A stretch of DNA of 64,000 nt from Smallanthus sonchifolius (Eukaryota > Streptophyta > Magnoliopsida > Asterales > Asteraceae): NCBI GenBank assembly GCA_023525975.1, contig CM042030.1, positions 30,684,350 through 30,748,349 on the forward strand, written 5' to 3'. Position numbers and translations under genes: made by a program. Every line of letters starts with the position of its first letter. The stretch's first letter is position 1. Below, in pieces: positions 22,483-36,082 of the stretch. Under the pieces are notes generated by a model. It was not told where the DNA came from. It saw only the letters and a list, made by a program, of their open reading frames with translations, and searched no databases.

Positions 22483-23780
22483 GACATCCAAAGGGATCTA
22501 TTACAAACCATTGGTATGTCGATAGTGGATGCTCCCGGCCCATGACAGGCAACATGGCCATTCTTCAAGAAGTTAAATCATTCAGAGGTGGCTATGTGGC
22601 CTTTGCAGGAGAAAAAGGATGAAGTATAACTTGTCAAGGCATGGTTTCTAATGGTTGTATCAGTTTCGACAAAGTCAACTATTGTAAGAAGCTGAAGCAT
22701 AACCTATTGAGTGTTTCTCAAATGTGCGACAAAGAGTACTCGGTTATGTTTGATAAGTCTGAATGCTTGGTTCTCAAGCCTGGTTTCGTGGTTCCTGAAG
22801 AGTGGATTTTGATGCGTGCACCAAGAACGAACGAAACTTATCAGATCGATATGAGTGTGGCAACAACCACCTCATCAGTTGTTACCTGTTTACTTACTAA
22901 AGCAACAGAAATAGACTCAATCTTATGGCATAGGAAACTCGGACACATTTCTTATAGAAAAATAAATCATCGTGTCTGAAGCGGTTTGGTAACCGAGATT
23001 CCTAAGTTGAGATTTGCCGTTGCAGATGATTGTATGCCTTGTAAAAAGGGCAAACAACAACAGAAATCTCACAAGCCAAAGATCCAAAACTCCATTGATA
23101 CCCCTTTGGAGCTCCTACATATGGATTTGTTTGGGCCCATAAGTATCAGGAGTATTGGTGGTAAGTCATATTGTCTGATTGTAACTAATGATTACTCACG
23201 TTTTTCTTGGGTACATTTTTTAGGTACTAAAGATGAGACTGCTGAAATTCTTCAATACCTGATCCTGAGTCTGGAATCTATATGCAAGCTGAAGGTTAGA
23301 AAAATAAGGAGTGACAACGGCACAGAATTCAAGAACAATATGATGGAGCTTTTCTGTCTAAAGAAGGGTATTCAGCATGAATTTAGTGCACCGTATACAC
23401 CTCAGTAGAACGGAGTTGCAGAAAGGAAGAACATAACTTTAATTGAAACTGCAAGGATGATGCTGTCAGATGCCAAACTTCCAATAACTTTCTTGGCTGA
23501 AGCAGTCAGTATAGCATGTCACGTTTTAAATAGAGTTCTGGTGGTGAAAAGACACAACAAAACATGTTATGAATTGATCAATAATAGACCTCCCAGTCTT
23601 GACTACCTAATCCCATTCGGCAGTCCATGTTCATTATTGTTACAATAAAAAGATCGTAAATCAAAATTTCATGCAAAAGCGGTGGAAGGCATCTTCTTAG
23701 GATATGTTGCCAATTCACCATGCAAGAGAATGTACAATATTGAACATCGTTCTGTCGAAGAATGGTTCGAAGTGGATTGC
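22483..23780 (+). pseudogene. pol: Element H pol, protease to integrase part
   Basis: Parallel to F 49495-50780. It has the protease motif YVDSGCSRPM (about 22517; the His of the family motif is changed), the pre-integrase zinc region WHRKLGHIS...CMPC (about 22926-23043) and the integrase core with HMDLFGP (about 23117) and IRSDNGTEF (about 23308). Stops interrupt it at about 22620 (TGA), 22976 (TGA), 23406 (TAG) and 23646 (TAA). It breaks off in the integrase at GAAGTGGATTGC, where C is inserted; the next residues are found at 60095. Confidence 0.9.
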
Positions 23781-24222
23781 TGTGATTCCCTCAGATTTGT
23801 TGATATTCAAAGATAAAGTCTTCAATCACCCTATGAATTGGCGGAATCAATTCAGAAATCAAATCCACATCAAAATGAACAAATCAAAGAAGAACAATCT
23901 CAATACTTTCAATCACACCAAATGCATACTTCATGATGATTAGCCTCATTAATCAAGTAATGTAATCAAGTATTAACAGCAGAAACACATAGAAATTCTC
24001 TTGATTAACTTGTAAAATCACAGTACAAAAATGAGAAAGTTACTTGAAATACAAAAGACAAAACTATTTATACTAGAGAGTTTTCGATCAAAATCTTCTT
24101 GATCGAAAAATGTTTTCGACCGAAAACATTTTCCGACCGAAAACATAAAGTTTTCGACCAAAAACTATGAAGTTAATACTTCTAAAACCTAATTGATTTC
24201 TATGGACAATTAGGTTCCAACA
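23781..24222 (-). repeat. Element C: 3' LTR, 442 bp
   Basis: Bounded by ATTGC on the left and by the polypurine tract on the right. The stretch TCAATCACACCAAATGCATA (near 23910) is uninterrupted here and shows the exact site where B sits in the other LTR. Confidence 0.93.
24065..24170 (-). promoter_or_regulatory. Palindromes and TATA box of the C LTR
   Basis: TTTTCGATCAAAATC/GATCGAAAA and TTTTCGACCGAAAA units (24081-24165) lie directly upstream, on the minus strand, of TATAAATA (complement 24065-24072), with an 8-base gap. The same TTCGATCGAA unit recurs in the C leader and spacer. Confidence 0.7.
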
Positions 24223-24235
24223 ATCTCCCCCTAGT
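24223..24235 (-). promoter_or_regulatory. Element C polypurine tract
   Basis: Minus strand ACTAGGGGGAGAT, immediately before the 3' LTR start TGTTGGAACC. It is of the same GGGGGAG type as in F and E. Confidence 0.9.
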
Positions 24236-24253
24236 CCACACAACATCAATTCT

Positions 24254-27045
24254 TCAAAAGTTGTCTTTTGCAGGCTTGGTTTTGACTTTAACACTTAGCT
24301 TCTTAGCATCCAGAGCAGCAAGTCTCTTCTTGATCACTTCAGCTTCATGTCTTCTTGACAAACATCGAGCCACGACTCTCATATACAATTTTGCTTCAGT
24401 TTTAATCTTCATGCTCATATCACATCTAATAGGATTCTTGTACAAAATCTTTAGATCATCATCAGAAAAGCTAAACAAATCCACTGGATTAAAAACTATG
24501 ACTTCTGGTAAATGATCCTGTATAATCACAGCTTCATGTGTTTTGTTATCATACACCCACTTCTTGAAGCTTTTAATAAATGTCTCTTTACGTGCTGGAA
24601 TGTAAACAATTGAATCTGTATCAGCAGGCTTCACAATGTATCTAAACCTTCTTTTGCCGTCTTTATTATTTCTTTTCAACTTTCTGCATTCAGGCGCCTG
24701 TGGTTTGAACTTTACAAATTTAGCTTTTCCACACTCTCTCTTTAAAAATTCTTTAAAATTAGCAGCAAATGAATTGTTCGATGGATTGATCATCTTCAGT
24801 TGACTTAGCTCTCGAATATCCCAGTATGGCACTGTGTTTAACTTTGAACTTCTATCAAAATACTGGATATTCCCGTCACATCTCTTTATTACATACATAT
24901 TCGTTTCACCATCATACATCCATCCTAATATTTCACCAGTTAACGCTTGTTCTGGACTCTTTATTGTCTGTGTAATATTTTCTACAATTGATGGCTTCTC
25001 AGTCACTGTCCACCAAGTACTCTTGTCAATCTTTGAAGTCTTTTGCCTTTTAGATGGTGATTCAATATCTTCAGAAACAGTAACTGGCTCTCTTTCATCT
25101 ACAAGCTTATCCAATTTACCAATCACTGAACCATCTTCTTCAACATACGTCTGATGTTGTTCATATTCATACTTTTTGTATTCAGTGTTGGTTGGAGTTT
25201 CTTATTCAGCATCTTCAATTGTTTTTCCACTTCCACCAACACCACCAGTACCACCACTATTACCATCGTCATCTGAAGAATTGTTATCATCTTTTCTTTC
25301 ACCATTGATCACCACTACTTCATCATCTTCTTCTTCTCCCTGCTCCTTCTCTTATTAGTTCTCATCAATTTTCTCCAATCCTTCACCTTCATCATTGAGA
25401 AGCACATCAACATCAAATAACATGTTGTCTTCATACATAGTTGCTTCAAAAACTGGAGTTTGAACTTGTTCACTCGTAGAAGGAATTGGTTCAGTGGCTG
25501 CTGGACTATGAATCTCTTCAACATTTTCTGCTAGGTTTGTACCAATTTGAACACCCGTAAGAGCTATTAAATCCTGTACCATCTTTTGAAGTTGATCAAT
25601 CTGTTGCTGCTGTTGAGCTATTACACCCTTTTGTTTAGTACTTTCAATTTTCAACTCTTTGATCTCTCTGGAATTAGTAGCTTCTCTACTTTGCAAGTTT
25701 GAGATCTGAGTCTTCAATTGACTAACAACATCTGCAGTTTCTCTGGTTGCATAGTTAAGAAACTTTTCATCAACCAACTCATAACCTCTAGATCTTTTGG
25801 ACTTATGCTTCTCTAGTACCTCTTTAGCTTTACCCTTGCCTTTATCAAGCGTTGTTGTAGTTTTATTTTTCTTCTATAATTCTAGATCAGTAAATACAAT
25901 ACCCTTAGACGGAGGAGGTCTAGAAGGTACGGTCTTTGTTTATTCAAGTTCTTTTCTTTGATGAGGTTGTTGCTGTGGCAATTAACTGTTCATCATTAAT
26001 TTCTAACACTTCAGTGTTCACACTTAAGACATCATCAGCTTCAGCAGTAAATTCTTCTGTGTGACTCAGTAATGGTTCAGTAACTTCATTTACTTCAAGA
26101 ACTCTGTTTTCTTCAAAAAACATATCATGTTCTTCAACTTGAACTTGACCTTCCTATTGAATAACATTTACTTGACCACCACCATGACCTTGATCATTAT
26201 CATTTCCCTGATCATTATTCTGCACTTGGTCAGTTTCATCATTGTCACTATCAACTGCATCTTCTATATCTTCTGCGATTAAGTCATTGATTTCATCTTC
26301 AATAATAAAATCTGGATCAGGATTTTCTTCAAGCATATTAGGAAATAGTGGTGTCACAGTACCACTAAATTTGCTTGTCTTCCTCACATTATTCATGCTG
26401 CTGAAGATTGCTTCATTCATTGAATCCAGAGGCAGTTCAACACCATCATTTTCCAGATTCGGCAGCAATGTATTAATAATCATTTATACAAATCTTGGGT
26501 ACATTAGAAACTTGTAGTTTTGCCTTGGTCCCAAGAAGTTACTAATCATTCCCTCGAATATAATTCTTGAAAAATTGAATCTTCTATGAGTTGCTAGACA
26601 CACTAATGCTCTGCTGAATACTTCACATATTTGATCAAAAGCAGATGTTCTAGGACTCATGCAATGAATTAATACATGGACAAGGTATCTCTATTGTATC
26701 CCACACTCATAATTATCCCTGAGATTGCAATGTGATTAATTTTGTAAGGAAAATCAGGTGCGTCTCTGAAGTTTAACACTTCACGAATAACTTGTTCTGT
26801 AACTTTTATTGTATTCCCACCAACAAAGCTTTCTATCTAGATCTCCTTGTTTACGTTCTTGTATTCTACATTGTCCCAAAACTCCTCACATGTTTTTCAA
26901 ACACTCTAACTTGTGTGGATATTGCTGTGTGAATTCTGGAATTTATCAAGAACCTGACAATCTCTTCATAACCACGTGCTTTCTTGGTGTTTGTGGTTAA
27001 GCACGCACATATACTGTGCTTGGGTTCAAACTTTAAACGGTTCAT
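24254..27045 (-). pseudogene. Element C extra (envelope-position) ORF, broken
   Basis: Homologous to the extra ORFs of F and E, read on the minus strand from the ATG at 27045. The N-terminal part has GYEEIVRFLINSRIHTAIST. The segment MYPRFV..IINTLLPNL lies near 26500-26440. An acidic region (about 26340-26160) and a coiled coil (about 25740-25560, QLKTQISNLQ...QQQQQIDQLQK) follow. Last comes the C-terminal domain (about 24960-24320) with VIKRCDGNIQYF, the counterpart of FAIKRSGGVQYL in F. Several stops and frameshifts interrupt it (for example near 25350, 26150 and 26870). No signal peptide or membrane segment is evident in the better-preserved parts. Confidence 0.8.
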
Positions 27046-27060
27046 ATCTGTAAAGAACAA
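27046..27060 (-). promoter_or_regulatory. Splice-acceptor-like site before the C extra ORF
   Basis: Minus strand TTTGTTCTTTACAG then AT then ATG: a pyrimidine-rich tract and CAG two bases before the start codon (AG at 27049-27048). F has the same arrangement at 54963-54985. Confidence 0.45.
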
Positions 27061-29286
27061 ACACATAAAATTAGAAAATTTATGAAAAATCCTTAACTCT
27101 GGACATTTCGGTCGAAAACTCCCTTATTTGCAACCTTTTCGATCGAAAAACTCCTTTTAACCTTTTGACCAGAAAAGTTGAAATCACAACTTTGAACTTT
27201 TCGATCGAAAACTCTTAATCAGTACATCAACATTTCGATCGAAAACTCTGAGTTATACCTTTTTTTGTTTTTTTTTTTATCAAAAACTTGAAATTTCTAA
27301 CTTTCAACTTTTCGATCGAAAACTTTTGTAATCAACAATATAAACCATGACTATTTCGATCGAAAACTTTTCTAATCAGAATTTCCATCAAACGTCTTTT
27401 CCGATCGAAAACTCTTATTTTTCAAAAATTTCTCAAGCCATGATTTTTCGATTGAAAACATTTTTCGGTCAAAAACACATTTCGAACGAATCAGAATTAA
27501 CTTCATTTCCATCTGAAATACTTTTCGATCCATTCAATAGACTTTTCGGTTCATTCTTCCTAGTTTTCGGGCGATTCAAAAACACATAAATTCAAACTAA
27601 AACTACGGCTTTGGATCTAACCTATCAACCTCTATGAATCACGAGAACATACCTGGATGATCGAAAAAACACTGAGAATCTAGATGACGTCACGATCGAC
27701 CACTTTTTCATGCGAATCTTTAACACTTGTAAAACACGATGAATTTTTAAATTATACAGTCGGGAGAAAAATACAAGTGAAAAAAATCTTTTCAATTGAA
27801 AAATTTGAATATATAGACTTTTCAAATCTTGATCGAGAACTTTAGTCATGACTTTTCGATCGAAAACTTTATCAAATGATTTATTTTCGGTCAAGAGATT
27901 TCGACCGAAAACTCCAAACATGATAAATTTTGAAAAATTTCAAACCAATTTTTATATATATATATATTTTTTATTTTTTATTTTTATTTAAGTCCATTTT
28001 GACATCAATAAGACCTGTTCCAATTTTTTTAAGAATTTTGACAATCACAATCATAACTAGGTAAGAATACACACTTGCACACTAATTTTTTTTAATAATT
28101 TTATTCCAACCTTTTATTTTCTTTTGATGAACTGAAATGACATAGGATCATAAATGTATATTGTCTTAACTACACTAAATATCAAATCAGGATTTAAACA
28201 GTTCAACCTTGATTGCCAGTATTGTTATCCACATAAACTCATGTATCACGTTTCAGCAAATACTGTGTGATATTTAAGGTTATATTAATCAATACAGTGT
28301 GTACCCCACAATCGAGATGGAATGAACTTAGAATTAACACAAAATTTCACCAGATCATGATCCAATCTCTAGCATGAAGGTAGCGTTCTTAGCACAGGAA
28401 AAATAATCCAAGTGGATTTGATTGGAATCATATTGATTCAAACTCATTTTGATTCATTGTCTTGGTTTCTGAGATAGTACAGAATCATATTGATTCATAT
28501 GAGATGTGAAGAATCATGAATGATTTGGGTATGCGGATATCCGTAACATACTGGATATGTCAATTGAAATCACAAATGATTCAAAGGGCGAAATAGACTG
28601 ACTTCCTGGTTTCCATCCGAGATTTTCACCAGAACCATCAGCTGTATGAAGGTGTTTAACTCTAAATCATATATTCGACGTATATAGTCAATAGAGCAAA
28701 CAAATTGTGCTAAGAACTCATCAAGATCCTGGTCTCATGGTATGACCGGATTCACTTTGCATTCGAATGATGAAAGTACCGATATTCGATGTGGGTAAAA
28801 CACAAAGATTGCTATTTAGTTAATCACACAAATATCGCCTAATTTACAAATGCAGAGCCTACCAGCATATCAAAAATTCTAACCGATGTCACCATCATAT
28901 CCAATTCATGCATAAGCTCAGCACACACTTGTACTATCATTTTCTATATATACGTCATTCAGACATTTTTATTTTCAGCCTTTTCAGCCTTTTTTCTTAC
29001 TTTCAATTTTAATCACATAGTCATAAACTTCACATAGTCACATAGCATATTCATCATATTTTTCTTTTTCTTTTATTTTTTCCCTAAAATTGTGATGTGA
29101 CTTTATTTAGTATTTATATCACTTATGAGAACAAACATATCTGACACAAACATTCATTAAGCTAATACACATATAAAGCGTACACAACACACTTTACACT
29201 TAAAAGAAAATCTTTTTGAGGAACATATTTCTGAAGTCTTTCAGTTCAAAATTTGGACTATTTGTTATTCTAATTTTTTTTTAAAA
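27061..29286 (-). other. Element C spacer between pol and extra ORF
   Basis: About 2.2 kb without a gene. The part nearest the extra ORF (27100-27910) holds at least ten TTTTCGATCGAAAA-type units, the C LTR palindrome. The part nearer pol holds many TGATTCA/GAATCA motifs and three short blocks shared in order with the F spacer: GAAACCAAGACAA (complement 28457-28469), TTTTTCCTGTGCTAA (about 28393-28407) and GTGGGGTACAC (complement 28299-28309). An A tract lies at the pol end (about 29270-29283). Confidence 0.7.
27100..27910. repeat. TTCGATCGAA palindrome array in the C spacer
   Basis: Copies of TTTTCGATCGAAAACT at about 27138, 27198, 27235, 27311, 27354, 27398 and 27856, plus variants TTTTCGATTGAAAA and TTTCGACCGAAAA. 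Spacing is irregular (20-70 bp, then sparser). The unit is identical to that in the C LTR and leader. Confidence 0.85.
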
Positions 29287-32200
29287 TGAAATCATCCCCA
29301 ACATCTCAACCAAAGAGTTAAACTGATCCGTAGCCCATTCTCAAAACAGTCACGAATGAAATGTAACCTAATCGCAATGTGCTTTGTTTTGGAATGCTGA
29401 ATGGGATTTTTTTACTATTCCGAGCACTGCCTCGTTGTCACAATAAATCGGAGTTTCCAGGAAATTTACTCCAAAATCTAGCATTTGATGTTGAATCTAG
29501 GTAACTTGTGAATAACAGCTCGAGGCAGCAGTATACTCAGCTTCAGCAGTTGATGTGGATACATTCGTTTGTTTCTTACACTGCCAAGACACCAGTCTCT
29601 CCCCCAAAAATTGACATCTACCTGAAGTTGACTTCATGTCCAAATTACAACCTCCATAATCGCTGTCAGTGTAAGCAAAGAAATTAAATTCAGAATCAGA
29701 AGGATACCATAAACCTAAATTTACTCGACCCTTAGGATATCGGAAAATTCGTTTAACAGCTGATTCATGAGATTCTTTTGGAGCTGCCTGATATCTGGCA
29801 CATGTCTGGTCGACTAGCATTCAAATACATCAACGAGCCAATCGTTGACCTGTACATCTTTTGATTTACTTCAACTCCAGACCCTTCAATAGTTAAAGGT
29901 TCACGAGGAGCAATTGGTGTTGAAGCTGATTCGCAATCACTCATTTTGAATTTTGTAAGAATATCTTTCACATATTTGGCTTGATGAATAAGAATTCCGG
30001 ATTCAGACTGCTCAACTTGTAACCCCGGAAAGAAATGCATTTTTCCCCATCAAGCTCATTTCAAACTTTAATTTCATAATTTGTTTAAATTCTTTGTAAA
30101 GAGCTTCATTTGTTGATCCATAGATAATATCATCGACATAAACTTGTACAATTAACAAATCAACATCACATTTCTTCAGGAATAAGGTCTTGTCAATTGT
30201 TCCACGAACGAAGCCATTTGATATAAGATGTATTGACAAGGTTTCATACCAAGCACGAGGCGCTTGAGGTAACCCGTACAATGCTTTATCAAGCTTATAC
30301 ACTTGAAATGGATGAGCTGGATCTTCAAAACCTGGTGGTTGATTCACGTAAACTTCTTCCTTTACCACCCCATACAGAAAAGCTGTTTTTACATCCATTT
30401 GATATACAATAAATTTCTTGTACGATGCATAAGCCAAAAAGATTCGTATGGCTTCAATTCGTGCAACAGGAGCAAAGACATCATCATAATCTAGTCCTTC
30501 CTCTTGATAAAAACCTTATACAACCAAAGGAGCTTTGTTCCGAACTACAATCCCACGATCAAACTTTTTGTTTCTGAAGACCCACTTCGTTCCAATTGGA
30601 TATTTTCCCTCAGGTAAGTCCACAAGATGCCACACGTTTAACTTCTTAAACTGATAGCTTCAATCCAACTTGGATCTTGTAAAGCAACAATAACATTCTT
30701 TGGTTCCTCTTGAGATAAGAAACAGGAGTACAAACAAACATTTATATTTCTTGTTTGACTTCTTGTCTTTACTCCATCTTCAAGAGATCCAATAATATTC
30801 TCAACTGGATGAGTAGAATGGATTTGATGATTTTGAATATGCTCAACTTCCACAGATTCTGGAAAGTTTGTAACATTCAACTCTGGTAATTAATCATTTG
30901 AATCTTCAACACTAGAAGAACTTGACTGAATTACATCCTCATTCTGATCATTTATAGGATCCAATTGAACTTCATTAACTGCTGGTTCATCATTTGTACT
31001 TGGAATTTCTTGTACTTTAGAATCAACATTAGTGACAGAGTTATCAACAAGATCTTCTTGTGTTTGAGTTGATGTAGTAACATTCTTAGACATCTCATTT
31101 TGAATCATCAAATTCTGTGGCCCAACCAAAAACTTTCCAACAGATAGATCACTACTTGTAGAAGACTCAGTTACAGTACCCAAAGTACTTGCTTCATTAG
31201 AATCCATTTGAAGTTGTTGATCAAAAGTTTTGAAGATTACTTCAACATTAAAGAACCAGTCAGGTCCATTTTGATCCGTATGAGTATTTAGTTCTTGCCA
31301 CTCCACATAAAATGATTCTTGAACAATTTTGGTTCTTTTGTTGTACACTCTATAAGCTTTATGATATGAAGAATAACCCAAAAAATAACATTCATCACCG
31401 ACAACTGCAAATTTTGGCAATGAATCTTGTGTATTCAACAATGTACAAGAACAACCAAATGCTCTGAAGAACTTGATATATGGCTTTCGTTTATAGAATG
31501 GTTCATACGAAGTCTTTGTTAGTTGCTTCACCATAAGAACTCTGTTTAAAACATAACATGTAGTGTTTACTGCTTCAGCCCAGAAGATAATGGCAACTTG
31601 GAATCAACAAGCATTGTTCGAGCAGCTTCTATTAAAGTTCTGTTCTTCCTTTCAGCTACCCCATTCTGTTGTGGTGTTCTTGCAGCACTATACTGATGTG
31701 TTATTCCTTTTTCTGCACAAAACAAACTTATCAGTTTAATTTTAAATTATGTTCCATTATCACTGCGAATGATTGAAACTTTGCTATCACAGATGTTTTC
31801 TATTCGTTTGACAAAATCAATAATTGTTTCATGTGTTTCATCCTTTGTTGCAAGGAAAAACACCCATGAAAATCTTGAAAAATCATCTGTGATAAGAAGA
31901 CAATATGACTTTTTCGCAATACTTTTAACTCAAACTGAACCAAACAAATCCATATGAATAAGAAATAAAGGTCTAGTAAAAGTTGTTATAATTTTTCTTG
32001 GATGGGACTTCTTGTGTTGTTTTCCCTTCACACATAACATGCAATTTTCTTCAATTATGAATTCTTTCTTTGGCAATCCTCGCACCAAATCTTTATGCAC
32101 CAAGTTATTCATGTTCTTTAAATTCACATGACCCATTCTTCAATGCCACAAATCAGATTCTGAACCAGTATGAAACATTTACTGGTGTAGTATGATCATT

Positions 32201-32580
32201 CATGTCAACCACATATGTGTTGAATTTCCTTGGAGCACGCATCTGAATCATTTCTTCTAGAATAACCAATCCAGGCTTTAAGAACAAGCATTCCTTTGTA
32301 GTAAAATGAACTGGTATGTCTTTATCACAAACTTGAGAAACACTTAGTAAATTGAATTCCAATTGAGATACAAAATTTACTTTTTCTAATGTTATGAGTT
32401 CATTCGACACTGTTCATTGACCAGTTATTTTTCCTCCCTTTTTATCTCCAGCTAATGCAACAAAACCTCCATCAAAAGTTCGAAAATTTTCCAGAATTTT
32501 TCTTTGTCTAGTCATGTGCCTTGAGCAACCGCTATCAACATGCCAAGCATTATTAATAGTCCTCCCAGTTAAACTCTACA
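29287..32580 (-). pseudogene. pol: Element C pol (copia), broken
   Basis: Minus strand, in order: protease motif HVDSGCSRHM (about 32545-32515); pre-integrase and zinc region (32410-32050); integrase core with HMDLFGS (about 31960) and further pieces to 31530; linker (31534-30890); reverse transcriptase with FIVYQMDVKTAFLYG and the YVDDIIYGS active site (about 30140); RNase H with TDSDYGGCNLD and the SWQCKKQ..VS.ST..AEY motif (about 29660-29530). It ends near 29287. At least seven stops or shifts interrupt it. The domain order (integrase before RT) is copia. Confidence 0.9.
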
Positions 32581-32594
32581 CACTCAAGACAAAA

Positions 32595-35500
32595 TTAATG
32601 ATAAACAGGTACCCAGATCATCTTTGACCCGAGCTGACTTTTACCTTTTACAGTGTTAACATCTTTAACATCTTGTTCTTTCAATTTTATCAATTTTATA
32701 ATTTTCTTTATTCCAACCATATGTGAAGACTGTTCATTTTTAACTTTCCAAACATAACCAACATTTTTCGCATATTTCATAGTAATTTTTTCTTTAGCAA
32801 AATAGATTGGTTGGTTAAATTTCTTCACATATTGTGAACCTTTTGGGACACGTTTATCCCCAAACTTTGGTAGCACATAATCACGGTACACATTAGAATA
32901 TAAAGCATGACAATTTATTGAAAGCAAGTAATCACGACTGTATCTTTGTATCACTCCGGACTCTGACACACTGTCGTTCGCAGACGCTCGCTTGAAATGC
33001 CGAATAACGTTGCTCTTAGCTTCGCTTTGTTCTTTGTGAACCTTGACTCGCTAGAGTTATGTTTGCAATTTCTCGCAAAATACCAACCTGACCACACACA
33101 AAGCAATTGTAGCTCTTAGGCTTTGACTTTGACTTTGAACACTCGCCTACTTCACTCTTTAGGCCACAACTTTTCTTTCTTAATTGTGCTTTGATTTGAA
33201 TAGACTTATCTTTGACATCAATGAACTTGTCTTTGACATCAATGGTTTTGCATTTGACACACCAAGACTTTCTTTGGACATTTGTTGGTACACTCACTTT
33301 AATTTTGACAACTTTATTGTTCTCTGTCTCACTTGTAAGAATATGATTCTCTTGTGCTATGACATTATTTTCGTTGGTCTCTCACTTGACAAATCATACT
33401 CTTGAATCAGAGGATTTCCAAACTCATCTAAGACCACATCACCAATTAGACTAGAGAGTTTATTAAGTGGGTCATAATCTCTAGCTGTATGCACCACTTT
33501 ATCAAAGAAAGTTGATGTTGATGACACTTCAGACACACAATCAAACTCAACACAACCGTTAGTAGAACATGCCGAAACGTAAGAAATATCATAATCAGAA
33601 TCAGAAGCATTAATATTTTTTGCATAAGCATTTAAACTAGAAATTGAAACAAATTTATCTAGATTACAGTCAACATCTAGGTACTGTTTACAGTCCCTAA
33701 TAAACTCCCTAGTGCACTGTTTATTGAAAGTTGAAAAACTTTTCACTCCATCAAGTTCATTTTGATCATCCACACACCCTGAGTTTATATCTGCACTAAT
33801 ATACATATCATGAAAGTTATAATTTTTGACATTCATCAATTCATTCGATTCATGCGGTTCAGGAAAAGGTACAAAATTCTCAGGATGTGGAACCTTGTTG
33901 TAACCCAACCCGTCTTTGATATAAACAGTTCTCTGTTTGCTCACATATTCATCAAACACATTTTGTTGCATCTTCCATTTGGAAACAATTACCCTTTCTT
34001 TTATTAAATCAGTTTCAGATTTGATAAGTTTCTCTGAAAGATCTTTGATTAAAACGTCCTTTTTTATCCAAATATTCTTTAAATGTTACACTATCTTTCA
34101 ATAATGCTTTAATTTTTCTTGTAAAATTTACTTCATTTTGTTTCAATTCTCTGTTTACTCTTTTTAGTTTATCATTTTCAGCAATCAGAAACGTGTTTGC
34201 TGCATGATAATTTTGCATTCGATCTACACACAAAGAGGAACATATATCAAATTTATTTTCAGAATTTACCTCATTCTCAGATGAAGTTTCATCAGAAACA
34301 TCAGCTTTGCCCTTTCCTTTAGAATCGGTTTTGAGTGCACAGTCACTGGTAATATCAACTGGTTTCATTGAATCTTCAATTTCAACCATCAAGGCTTCAT
34401 CCATTTCATCCTCAGCATCCTCGATCTCATCCTCCCATTCACAATTACTCAGCTGTTTTGACATGAGTGCAGTTGGAGCCTTCTTTGACTTATCAGATTC
34501 ATCAATCATTTCCACCAGCTTAACCCCGCTTCCCTCAACCTTTTTTTCTTGTCCTTGGTACACTCATGAGCGAAGTGACCAAGCTGTTGACAGTTGTAGC
34601 ACCTGAGTTTAGCTTTGTCAAAACCAATTTTTTTACCAAACTGCAACTTATCCTTCCCAACCTTCTGCAAATACTTTTTAGCCCTTACAGCTATCATGGC
34701 CATCTGCCATTACAAGTCCATATATTCTAAATCATCAGGATTGATCTGAACAAGATCTTGTACAGCATGCACGATAGGTTGTAACTTTCCTGTCACCAGA
34801 GCATCGTAGTTGCTCATGAAAGTTCCAAACAGAGCAATTTGATCTTTAGGGATTTGTCTAGATGACTTGACTTTCTCACCAGAGGAGTGTTCACAACAAC
34901 CTTTGTTTTTCCTAGGTTTTGTTCCACTATTTCCTTCACTACTTCCAGAAAATAATGCTGCATTTGTTGAACTTGAGTTATTTTGTTTATCTTTGTTGTT
35001 CAGTTCTCTCTTCTTTGCATCCAATTCATAAGACTCGAGTAAACAGATAATATCATCAAGTGTTTTACTCTTCAGATATGGAGTTGTGTTCTTGATTAGC
35101 ATACAAGGTATGCTCCAGTAATCTGGCAGTGAGTCTAACAACTTCTGTCCTAGCTCATACTCTTCAAATTTTACTCCCATTTTTCTCAACCTGTTGATCA
35201 TGGTTGTAAACCTAGTCACCTGCTCACTGAGAGTCTCATTCTTTTTATAACTAAACAGGTTATATTGCTTCAGTAGAAGATCGGTTCTGCTTTCCTGAAG
35301 AGCTGCATTACCTTCAAATCTTAAGCACAAAGCGTTCCATAGACCCTGAGCAGTTTCATGTTGCTCAAAATTCAAATACAACTCAGTCGGAAGTGCTAGA
35401 ATAATAGAACCCAATGCTCTGTTATCCCTTTCGATTAACTTCTTATCTTCCTCTGAATAAAGATCAGGATGAGCAATCGGGACTAACCCATCAGCATTTG

Positions 35501-35669
35501 CAGTCTTAGGAATGTGAGGACCTTTTACAATTGATTCCCAAAGTGTGTGTTCAGTAAACTTGAAATAAGCCTTCATCATTATCTTCCAATTTGAAAATTC
35601 TGATATTGATTTCAGCATCGGTGATGATTTCCCAATAACTCTCTCAGTATCATATACCATTCCAGCCAT
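32595..35669 (-). pseudogene. gag: Element C gag, broken
   Basis: Starts MAGMVYDTERVIGKSSPML at 35669. The first 319 codons are open: a copia gag domain (SNWKIMMKAYF...LLKQYNLF) and a linker, ending at TAA (34710-34712) where D has an open codon. It continues to a CCHC knuckle CYNCQQLGHFAHEC (about 34610-34570), a shift near 34560, acidic and Lys-rich parts (34563-33357), a decayed second knuckle (about 33105) and a basic C-terminus ending WVPVYH at 32595. The long second half after the first knuckle is typical of Sirevirus-type gag. Confidence 0.88.
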
Positions 35670-36066
35670 TCTTTACTTGTAATTTGAAACTTGGTCGAAA
35701 TCAGAAAAATTTCCAACTTATAACTTTTTGGTAGAAAACTTAGTACAATACTTTACGATCGAAAAGTCAGAATATTTCGGACAGATGAAATTTCGGACAA
35801 TACTTTTCAGACGAAATACTTTTCGATTTCTTCAAACAGAGTTTTCGGCTACTTCAAACAAACTTTTCGGACAATTCAACAGAAGAACACTTGAATTGAC
35901 CAAAAACATTCTGTGATGATCCGAGTAAAGAATCAAGTCTTCAAACTTGATGCAAACTTCATCTCTATCAAAACTAGCTTCAAATCAGCAACAATGGCAC
36001 CCAAATTACTTCAATTTGATCAGATTTGACTTAAAATCTTCTTGAATACCAAGAGCTATTAACCAA
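35670..36066 (-). other. Element C leader
   Basis: About 400 non-coding bases between primer site and gag. The gag-proximal part (35690-35880) carries TTTCGATC/TTTTCGGAC units related to the LTR palindrome. This is the counterpart of the palindrome cluster in the F leader. Confidence 0.65.
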
Positions 36067-36068
36067 CA

Positions 36069-36080
36069 GCTCTGATACCA
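36069..36080 (-). promoter_or_regulatory. Element C primer binding site
   Basis: GCTCTGATACCA, complement of TGGTATCAGAGC, 2 bases from the 5' LTR end at 36083. Confidence 0.92.
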
Positions 36081-36082
36081 CT

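Noticed and set aside
25176..25358. Plus-strand Ser/Pro-rich ORFs across 24261-26517
   Set aside because: Antisense shadows of the acidic, Glu/Asp-rich minus-strand extra ORF of C.
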